A DNA stretch of 64,000 bases from Sipunculus nudus (lineage: Eukaryota; Annelida; Sipuncula; Golfingiida; Sipunculidae). The translations under genes were made by a program, and so were the position numbers. A model generated the notes under the pieces. That model was not told where the DNA came from. It made no database searches and saw only the letters and a list, made by a program, of their open reading frames with translations. Below, in pieces: positions 49,358 through 60,700 of the stretch (position 1 is its first letter; each line of letters starts with the position of its first letter). Location: contig CM049311.1 in assembly GCA_026874595.1 (NCBI GenBank), positions 49,729,676 through 49,793,675 on the forward strand. Direction: 5' to 3'.

Positions 49358-51352
49358 TAATCAGGAAATGATAAGTTTGCAAGGTTAACACACTGATCAA
49401 ATCATAGGAAGTAAACAAAAATATTTTATAAGAAGATATTGCTATCATACCCAAGTAAGACGGCCACCCTGAGAGTATTGTTTGAAATGACAGGTCATGG
49501 CTGAACTTCATGAATGCGGTGCAAGTCACCAGCGTAAACACTCATTGATTAGGTAACAAGTAAAGAGACCCACCTTATATGAGATTCTGCCAAATAACGA
49601 AAGAAATAGGATATGGAGGCAGTAGCAGTTTAATGAGTTCATTTGAAAGGATTTGAGAAGTTTAATGAGGCATATTTCAAAGCACAACTGATTATAAACT
49701 CTCCATATTAATCTGAGAATAAAGATCCAGGTACACATGGTCATACCATGTCACACAAAAATTATTTTTTTTTACTTCAGTTGACGATGACATGAAGTGT
49801 GATTTTCTGGCTGCCAGCTTTTATGACACTGGATTATTTACCAGGAGAACAATTGTTAAATTCTGACAACATCACATATGACTTAAATTCACAATTTGCT
49901 TGAATACTTCCAATACAGACAAACATGAAAATGAAACCATAATGGCAGCACTGTGCCATGTCGCAAAGTAACATGTTACCAAATAAATTGTTAGTATGAC
50001 CCTAAACTGATATATGACATGTATACAATATATATTTGCTGTAAATACACAATATTCAAATACTGTGAACTTAATTAATATTTAAGTGTTTGCTTTACCT
50101 AAGTCCCAAAACAGTGTTCTGTAGCCTCTTAACACATACACATTTAAAATGAGATCAGTGGCTCAGATAATGGTCTCGACATGGCTCAAAATGAGTATAT
50201 ATATATATATATATTAGTGTATGGCCAATAACATTTCACAATGTTCACAATATTGCTTTTGTAGCCCTTAAGTAGTCCTCGTAAAAATGTATATGTGTAT
50301 AAATATGTCAGTGTTAGTGTATGAAAAATAACATTTTACAGTGTACACAAGATTGCTTTTGTACCCCTTAAGTAATCTTCATAAAAACCTATCAAAATAT
50401 ATCTTAACTCCATTAGGAAATATAAGCCCTCTAAATGAATACAGAAAAGTCTGTGCAGATTATTTCTCAAGGTACTTCAGGTAGGAAATACTTAATTTGA
50501 GAAAAAAAAACATAAGAAATTCTGAGACATATTGGCCATTCGTATTACTGGGGTATTACAGATCTTAAAAACATAACTTCCAGATTTAACACACAGGACT
50601 TTCAGGTTAAACAGTTCTAAATCCAGAGACATGATCAGTAAATGTTACTACAGCTGCCAAAAGATTCCTCATCAGATTTGTCTAGGATATAAATGGCCCT
50701 CATACATACATAAACTAAATAACAAAATCATATGTTCACAGCAAACTATAGCTACCTCTGGTGTCAAGTATGTGTACTATGAAGACCATGCACTCTCACT
50801 CACAGAAGTACCTGTGATCTTAACTCATTCACCTGAGGAAAGTAGGGAAACTGTAATAATGTCTTACCTGGTGATATATAAATATTCAGTTAGGAAAATA
50901 TGTCTAATGCATATCTGCCTTTTGTATCTTTATATTAATAGTGTAGCGCAATTTGTGTGATTTTCTGTATCTCCTCAGATCCCGCCATACCATGATTTTT
51001 GACATGCATATGCACCAGGTGTGTCCAAAAACATTCCACCCACATTAATTTGCAATATTTGCATATTACCTTTATATTTGTATAATGAATAATTTAAATA
51101 TTTGCCCCCATGGGCACCCTTTTATCTTTGTGTGTTCAGGCCTGGAAACATAATGGCCAAAGAGTGTGTGATGCCTGGACTGAGCTTTCTCCAGGGGCCC
51201 AAAGTCATTCCATCAATATTTATAGTTCCACAGGACAGACTTGCCATCTATTGTTTTTCAACAGAACTATGAAAGACTATTTGACATCAGAACTAACTGC
51301 TCACCCAAAACCATGCATACCACGGGTAATTGCTAGTATCTGTAACTAATTA
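49358..51352. other. Probable 3' UTR / flank of SLC35F-like gene; short tandem duplication
   Basis: No exon recognised. It lies just downstream of the SLC35F-like stop, so part of it should be 3' UTR, but I cannot place the poly(A) site. A ~75-bp segment starting ttagtgtatg is duplicated at 50,214 and 50,314 (period 100). Confidence 0.4.
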
Positions 51353-51622
51353 CTACTTGAGTAGTCTGATATTCTCTGGTGGCTCACTGGTTGTTTCCTT
51401 GGTGACTGTACATGTGACATTAAGTGGTTCTGTATCACCATTCTCTGTGGAATAATTTGTTGTACATATAGAGTCCATGCAGATGGAATTGTTCCCACTG
51501 TTAACCTCTGGTTCAGCTGGAGATGTATTTTCAGTATTATCTAACCTGTGTGGGGTTTGTATGGTGAACACAAACACGCCCACAATCACACAGGAAAATG
51601 ACATGAAATACAGGACGTGGAA
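51353..51622 (-). CDS. SLC35F-like last exon (final TM and tail)
   Basis: Acceptor tctgtttcag. Encodes [19 protein letters not shown] and a ~65-residue polar tail with several NxT/S sequons, ending IRLLK and a stop. Confidence 0.85.
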   Translation of the reverse strand, partial: FHVLYFMSFSCVIVGVFVFTIQTPHRLDNTENTSPAEPEVNSGNNSICMDSICTTNYSTENGDTEPLNVTCTVTKETTSEPPENIRLLK

Positions 51623-51655
51623 CTGAAACAGACAAGATAGCATATTTAAGTTTTA

Positions 51656-51725
<70 letters not shown>

Positions 51726-51728
51726 TAA

Positions 51729-51793
<65 letters not shown>

Positions 51794-54700
51794 AATATAT
51801 AGGACATATAAGATTATTCCATGATTATTAATTTTTTTTTTTATTGTAACCAAATAACACTTTAATAAGCTGTAATGTGAAATACACTGCATTTGCAAAT
51901 CAAATGTTTTCATACATACCGGTAAATGCAATAGCACAGTCTGAATTACTGGTATCTCTGAATTTAAATGCAACTGTGACATTTTCAAATGCAAATGCAT
52001 TTCAAGCAAAGTCTGGTTATCACTACCAGCATAACTGAGGTGACTTGTATTTCTGAAGAAGTGGGTGGCCCAATTTTAATTTCATTTTTTATGAACCAAG
52101 TAGAACTATTTTTTTTTTTCATAAAATATAAGAAGTTTCTTGACTTCTTATGCCATGTTGTTTGCAAAATACTGATCATTATGACATGGCTACTGGTATT
52201 GTCAGGAAATGTATGAGCACTTTTTTTAATTCCAAAATCAATGGAAACACTAACATGCACTTGGAATAAGATAAGGAGCTATCACTATAGTTCAGATTAC
52301 ATGCTGCAGGCAAAGTTAAATTACTATTTTGAGGTAGTGTTCATCAGCATATTTTGTTTGATTTTAAATGTGTAAAATATATCATAAAACCTTGGGTTAA
52401 GAAGCTAAGGGCGATGAAGTGAACACTGCTGAATGTTCATTATTTTTCTCTCAGGTCTTGAGGACTGATCTTACTGGTCTGTTGGGCTAAAAACACATCA
52501 AACTGAACTCACCTTATCTTTGAACAAAAACAGGGAGAATAACAAGGCATAAAAGTCTGATGACAGCAAGTTGAGGTTGACTGAGGTAGCGCTGGTGATC
52601 CGTATCACCACTGGCATTAGTGAGTAGAGCAGGAACAAACACAGTGCAAACCCAAGGAGTGGTAACACTGAAGTATAAATGATATGAGAGGAATAAATAA
52701 ACATTAGGCAAACCCATGGAGTGGTAACACTGAAATGTAAACAATAAGAGAGGTATAAGCAAGGCAAACCCAAGGAGTGGTAACACTGAAATGAAAACAA
52801 TATAAGAGGAATAAACAAGGCAAACCCAAGTAGTGGAAACACTGAAATGTAAACAATGTGAGAGGAATAAATAAACATTAGGCAAACTAAGAGTGGTAAC
52901 ATTGAAATGTAAACAATGTGAGTGGAATAAACAAACACAAGGCAAACCCAAGTTATGGTAACACTGAAATGTAAACAATGTGAGAGGAATAAATAAACAC
53001 AGAGCAAACTCAAGTAGTGGTAACACTGAAATGTAAACAATATGAGAGGAATAAACAAGGCAAACCCAAGTAGTGGTAACACTGAAATGTAAACAATGTG
53101 AGAGGAATAAACACAGGGCAAACCCAAGTAGTGGTAACACTGAAATGTAAACAATATGAGAGGAATAAACAGGGCAAACCCAAGAAGTGGTAACACTGAA
53201 ATGTAAACAATATGAGAGGTATAAACAAGGCAAACCCAAGTAGTGGTAACACTGAAATGTAAACAATGTGAGTGGAATAAACAAACACAAGGCAAACCCA
53301 AGTAATGGTAACACTGAAATGTAAACAATGTTAGAGGAATAAATAAACACAGTGCAAACCCAAGTAGTGGTAACACTGAAATGTAAACAATGTGAGAGGT
53401 ATTAACAAGGCAAACCCAAGTAGTGGTAACAGTGAAATGTAAACAATATGAGAGGTATAAACAAGGCCAACCCAAGTAGTGGTAACAGTGAAATGTAAAC
53501 AATATGAGAGGTATAAACAAGGCAAACCAAAGTAGTGGTAACACTGAAATGTAAACAATATGAGAGGTATAAACAAGGCAAACCCAAGTAGTGGTAACAC
53601 TGAAATGTAAACAATGTGAGAGGTATAAACAAGGCAAACCCAAGTAGTGGTAACACTGAAATGTTAACAATGTGAGAGGTATAAACAAGGCAAACCCAAG
53701 TAGTGGTAACACTGAAATGTAAACAATGTGAGAGGTATAAACAAGGCAAACCCAAGTAGTGGTAACACTGAAATGTAAACAATATGAGAGGTATATACAA
53801 GGCCAACCCAAGTAGTGGTAACAGTGAAATGTAAACATTATGAGAGGTATAAACAAGGCAAACCAAAGTAGTGGTAATACTGAAATGTAAACAATATGAG
53901 AGGTATAAACAAGGCAAACCTAAGTAGTGGAAACACTGAAATGTAAACAATGTTAGAGGAATAAATAAACATTAGGCAAACTAAGAGTTGTAACATTGAA
54001 ATGTAAACAATGTGAGTGGAATACACAAACACAAGACAAACCCAAGTAGTGGTAACACTGAAATGTAAACAATATGAGACGTATAAACAAGGCAGATTTC
54101 AGTAGTGGTAACACTGAAATCTAAACAATATGAGAGGTATAAACACGGCAAACCCAAGTAATAGAAACACTGAAATTTAAACAATATGAGAGGTATAAAC
54201 AAGGCAAACCCAAGTAGTGGAAACCCTGAAATGTAAACAATGTGAGAGGAATAAATAAACATTAGGCAAACTATGAATGGTAACATTGAAATGTAAACAA
54301 TGTGAGTGGAATAAACAAACACAGGGAAAACCCAAGTAGTGGTAACACTGAAATGTAAACAATATGAGAGGAATAAACAAGGCAAACCCAAGTAGTGGTA
54401 ACACTGAAATGATAATAATGTGAGAGGAATAAACAAGGCAAACCCAAGTAGTGGAAACCCTGAAATGTAAACAATGTGAGAGGAATAAATAAACATTAGG
54501 CAAACTATGAATGGTAACATTGAAATGTAACCAATGTGAGTGGAATAAACAAACACAGGGAAAACCCAAGAAGTGGTAACACTGAAATGTAAACAATGTG
54601 AGAGGAATAAACAAGGCAAACCCAAGTAGTAGTAACACTGAAATGTAAACAATGTGAGAGGAATAAACAAGGCAAACCCAAGTAGTGGTAATACTGAAAT

Positions 54701-57700
54701 GCAAACAATATGAGAGGTATAAACAAGGCAAACCTAAGTACTGGTAACACAGAAATGTAAACAATATGAGAGGTATAAACAAGGCAAAGCGAAGGAGTGG
54801 TAACACTGAAATGTAAACAATATGAGAGGTATAAACAAGGCAAACCTAAGTAGTGGTAACACTGAAATGTAAACAATGTGAGAGGAATAAATAAACACAG
54901 GGCAAACCCAAGTAGTGGTAACACTGAAATGTAAACAATATGAGAGGAATAAACAAGGCAAACCCAAGAAGAGGTAACACTGAAATGTAAACAATGTTAG
55001 AGGAATAAACAAGGCAAACCCAAGTAGTGGTAACACTGAAATTTAAACAATGTGAGAGGAATAAACAAGGCAAACCCAAGTAGTGATAACACTGATATGT
55101 TAACAATATGAGAGGTATAAACAAGGCAAACCCAAGTAGTGGTAACACTTAAATGTAAACAATACGAGAGGTATAAACAAGGCAAACCTAAGTAGTGGAA
55201 ACACTGAAATGTAAACAATGTGAGAGGAATAAATAAACATTAGGCAAACTAAGAGTGGTAACATTGAAATGTAAACAATGTGAGCGGAATAAACAAACAC
55301 AAGGCAAACCGAAGTAGTGGTAACACTGAAATGTAAACAATATGAGAAGTATAAACAAACACAAGGCAAACCGAAGTAGTGGTAACACTGAAATGTAAAC
55401 AATATGAGAAGTATAAACAAGGCAAACCCAAGTAGTGGTAACACTGAAATGTAAACAATATGAGAGGTATAAACAAGGCAAACCCAAGTAGTGGTAACAT
55501 TGAAATGTAAACAATGTGAGTGGAATAAAGAAACACAAGGCAAACCCACGTAGTGGTAACACTGAAATGTTAACAATATGAAAGGAATAAACAAACACAA
55601 GGCAAACCCAAGAAGTTGTAATACTGAAATGTCAACAAAGTGAGAGGAATAAACAAACACAAGGCAAACCCAATGAGTGGTAACACTGAAATGTTAACAA
55701 TATGTGAGAATTGAAACAAGGGACCCAAGGGTCACTGTGCTCAGCTGAAGTTGACCTTGAAGGTAAAAATCTAAAATAATATTAAATGGAGATGAAGTTT
55801 GAGAGGCAGTAATATAGGCAATGGCTGGTCTATATGATTGGTTTATAAGTAAGAATCTGTTATAAATAATATTTTGTGACCTGACCATGTGTTTCCTAAT
55901 GTTGAAACTGAAGTATGTGAGCAGTTTGTGATCATAAGATTTATACTATTACCATGATCATTGGTTGGCCTTTTGATAAAATGTTGACACTTCAGCAGTT
56001 TACACATTTGTTCAATTATATCTATTTTATATAATATATTATTAAATATATATTATTTATTTTATAAAATGTATACAGTTGCAATATAACTAACCTCCCC
56101 AGTCCACATGTGCAAAGACATGGTGGTGGTAATGGGATCAAGGGCGGGGGGGGGGGGGGGGGGATTTAATGATAGGAGTTACAACATCTCTCTGTATATA
56201 CATAAAGGATATTCGCTTAATTCAAGAATAAAATAGTTTACTCACAGTATTAAAAAATAGACAGCCTGGTAGACAAACAACCCTGCTTTATACTCCATTC
56301 TCCTCCATTATTACACATCTGAATATATAAGTTGCTCTCAAATTTCAGACAAATAGCTTTAATCCATATACACAGCATATGAAAGATATTTCCGCGGTGC
56401 TTATAGGAAACAAGTTCATAATTAATATATATTTAATGATAATTGAAAGATGATGGACAAAGCTAATAACTTTATGTCCCATTCTCCTAAGGCAAGAACA
56501 TGTTTCAAACAGATCTTAATTTTTTTTAATACTATTTTTTCTTTAAATTTTAATATATTTAACACATTTGCAACTAGATGTGTCGGAACGACACAAATGC
56601 CCCCGCCTGAAGCAAATTAGAAATATCTGTTAAATTTTGTTAAATTTTTTAAGTTCAGGAGCTGTCATATGGTAGATCAACCAGGACAAAATGCACACTC
56701 GATCTGTAACGGGTCATTATCAAGCAACACACCAAAAATCAGGCCAGTATCTGCAGGCATTGCAAAAAAAAAATCCATACATGTGTATTTGTCATGAAAA
56801 TTTCTATTTTTTATGAAATTTTCTATGTTTAGGAGCTGTATAACGGTCAAAAGTATATCAACCGGGACAAAACACAAACTCAATCTGTAACTGGTCATTA
56901 TCTGCCCACACACCAAAAATCAGGCTAATATCTGCAGGCATTGCATAAAAAAGGCCGTACATATGTATTTGTCATGAAAATTTTAATTTTTCATGAAATT
57001 TTCTATGTTTAGAAGCCGTAAAACGGTCAAAAGTAGGTCAAACCAGACGAAATGCACACTCATTTTCTGTCCACACACCAAAAATCAGGCCAATATCTGC
57101 AGGCATTGCATAAAAAAGGCTGTACAACTGTTTGATTTTGAAATGACAGTAGGACGGAATGACTGACATGGGTAAAACTATATGCCCCAGCCACTTTGTG
57201 GCGGGGGCATAATAAAAATGTCCCTGGTGCACAGATACAAGGACTCAATGGCAGAGGAGGGGGAATGGTGGGAATTACACCTCTGCATATACACAGAGGA
57301 CAAACAAAGCCTTATTTTCCATTCTGATGAGGCAGGAAAATAATGAAAAAATGTTTGCATCAGATCCTCATATTTTTATTAAAATGAGAGGAATATAAAA
57401 ACACTTAAAGTACACTTCATAAATACCATTGGTAAATTTTAGTAAATATCTTCTAACAGTCAAAAATATCAGTGTTTCCATTACATATACAATTAGAAAA
57501 GAAGATTATCTTATTAGAGTGATTCACATAACCCATTGGATAAACGCAAGAATTATTTGCTTTTACTTTCTATTAAAGTGTGTGATGTTCAGTGTAACAT
57601 GTCAAAAAGTCAGAATGTGAGACCAACCATTCCTGTTATCTAATCTTGCATTTTATCTAAAATTCCGGCATCTTACAGGATGGAATACTTACCAATTTTA

Positions 57701-60700
57701 TATGATGTGAAATCCACCTGAGCCACCTCATGTCTCTCCAGCAGTACACTGAAAACATGACGTCACTATTGGTCACACATATTCATTACCAGTTCATCCA
57801 ATACAGTACAATACATTTTTGAATATGTTTAAATCAGCTTCTTATCTTGTTTTTATCACTTGCCACCAAACCTCAATACTATTAGACAAAACTTATTAAC
57901 ACAAACCATACTAGAACATTTATAAGATGACCATAATAAACTAACTTTGTTTACGTGAATGTTGTCAGTTTCTACAGTGGGCTATGTTGATCATGTTCTT
58001 ACAGGTTTATTCATGTTAATGACCCTTCTTCAATTATTTTTAATGTTTTCAGTTGCAGTATTTGTTAACAAAGCCTATGGAGAGTGAAATATTGTGGGTG
58101 TGGGTGGATATGGTGTGGTGTATGGAGTAGTATATTTGTTCAGACAGCCTGGGTGTGGATTGAGATGGTGTAGTATATTTGTTTAGACAGCCTGGGTGTA
58201 GGTGGAGATGGTGTAGTATATTTGTTTAGACAGCTTGGTGTGGGTGGAGATGGTGTAGTATATTTGTTTATACAGCCTGAGTATGGGTGGACATGGTATG
58301 TTGTATTTGTTTACACAGCTTTGGTGTAGGTGGACATGGTATATTGTATTTGTTTACACAGCCTGGGTGTGGATTGAGATGGTGTAGTATATTTGTTTAG
58401 ACAGCTTGGTGTGAGTGGAGATGGTGTAATATATTTGTTTAGACAGCATGGGTGAGGGTGGAGATGATAAGTTGTATTGGTTACACAGCCTGGATGTGGC
58501 TTGAGATTGTATGTTGTATTTGTTTAGACAGCCTGGGTGTTGGTAGAGATGGTATGTTGTATTTGTTACACAGCCTTGGTGTTGGTGGAGATGGTATGTT
58601 GTATTTGTTTACACCAACTTGGTGTTGGTAGAGATGGTATGTTGTATTTGTTTACACAGCCTTAGTGTTGGTGGAGATGGTATGTTGTATTTGTTACACA
58701 GCCTTGGTGTTGGTGGAGATGGTATGTTGAATTTGTTTACACGAACTTGGTGTTGGTAGAGATGGTATGTTGTATTTGTTACACAGCCTTGGTGTTGGTG
58801 GAGATGGTATGTTGTATTTGTTTACACCAACTTGGTGTTGGTAGAGATGGTATGTTGTATTTGGTGTAGGTGGACATGGTATACTGTATTTGTTTACACA
58901 GCCTGGGTGTGGATTGAGATATATTTGTTTAGAAAGCGTTGGGTGAGGGTGGAGATGATATGTTGTATTGGTGACACAGCCTGGATGTGGCTTGAGATCG
59001 TATGTTGTATTTGTTTACATAGCCTGGGTGTCGGTAGAGATGGTATGTTGTATTCGTTTACACAGCCTGGGTGTGGGTGGAGATGGTATGTTGTATTTTT
59101 GTTTACACAGCCTGGGTGTTGGTACAGATGATAAGTTGTATTTGTTTACACAGCCTGAGTGAGGGTGGAGATGGTATGTTGTATTTGTTTACACAGCCTG
59201 GTTGTGGGAGGAGATGATTCGTTGTATATGTTACACAGCCTAAGTGTTGGTGGAGACGGTATGTTGTATTTGTTTACACCAACTTGGTGTTGGTAGAGAT
59301 GGTATGTTGTATTTGTTTACACAGCCTGGGTGTGGATTGAGATATATTTGTTTAGAAAGCATTGGGTGAGGGTGGAGATGATATGTTGTATTGGTTACAC
59401 AGCCTGGGTGTGGGTGTACATGGAATATTGTATTTGTTTACACAGCCTGGGTGTGGGTGGAAATGGTATGTTGTATTTATTTACACAGCCTGGGTGTGGG
59501 TGGACATGGTATGTTGTATTTGTTTACACAGCCTGGGTGATGGTGGACATGGTATGTTGTATTTTTTTACACAGCCTGGGTGTTGGTGGACATGGTATGT
59601 TGTATTTGTTTACACAGCCTGGGTGTTGGTGGACTTGGTGTTGTATTTGTTTAGACAACCTGGGTGTGGGTGGAGAACGTATGTTGTATTTGTTTACACA
59701 GCCTGGGTGTGGGTGGAGGCGGTATGGTGTATCTGTTTAGACAGCCTTGATGTGGATCGAGATGGTATGGTGTATCTGTTTAGACAGCCTTGGCTTGGGT
59801 GGAGATGGAGTGGTGTATTTGTTCAGGCCAAAATAAAAAAAAGGTATGGTTCTCAGGCACTTTTTTCAGAAATCAATGCGGGCGGGTGTTTTTTTTTAAT
59901 ATTTTTGTATGTTTCGATAAAAATGTCAAATGATAAGGGAAAACCATGATAATAACATATTTATTTTGCTAAACAAGCTTAAGCACTATATAACAAAGGA
60001 AACTGTATGATTTTATCTACTTGAAAGAAATATCCGAGCGGCTGCAGCTCAAAATCATTAAGTTTCTGTTGAAAATCAAAATGAGATTTTTAATGTGGGG
60101 GGTTAAAATTGATATGGGCGGTGCCTGAGAACCATACCTTTAATTTCTTTTGGCCTTACACAGCCTGGATACGGATGGAAATGGTATGTTGTATTTTGTT
60201 TACACACCCTGGGTGTGGGTGGAGATGGTATGTTGTATTTGTTTACACACCCTGGGTGTGGGTGGAGATGGTATACTCTATTTATTTACACAGCCTGGGT
60301 TTGAGTGATGGCCTGTTTTATTTGTCACCACGTTCAGTCATACTTACAACTGTATGCCATTGATAATGGTCCCAAAGATGCCAATCATCCCAAGAAACTC
60401 AATGCGATTGAATGCCCTGACAACAAACTCCTGCCCGACATTGGACACACCATACAAAACAGCACCACCCACACAAAGGAAATCTCCCAGCAGTTTATTT
60501 GTGGCTAAAATAAAGAAAGAAAGGTGTTAACACTATGTTATATGTGACACAATAACATATAAGGAGCATACAGAGGGCATGTTAACTATGGTTACATTTA
60601 CTGCTAAGTGAACAAAACTAACCACAGTATATATCTGGATGGATCAGATGGAGAGATCTGATCTACAGATGAACAGTCTGCTTTTGTGATTACAGCAAGT

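Noticed and set aside
52498-55660. Very long minus-strand open frames (up to 452 codons) in the repeat array as separate genes
   Set aside because: They are the tandem splice-site/exon-start repeat, open in all frames; only the last 155 nt are a true exon.
52668-55704. CRISPR-like array
   Set aside because: Units are contiguous without unique spacers, in an animal gene intron.
58832-59949. Long plus-strand open frames in the 43-bp array
   Set aside because: Same repeat read in three frames, antisense to the SLC35F-like gene, with no domain.
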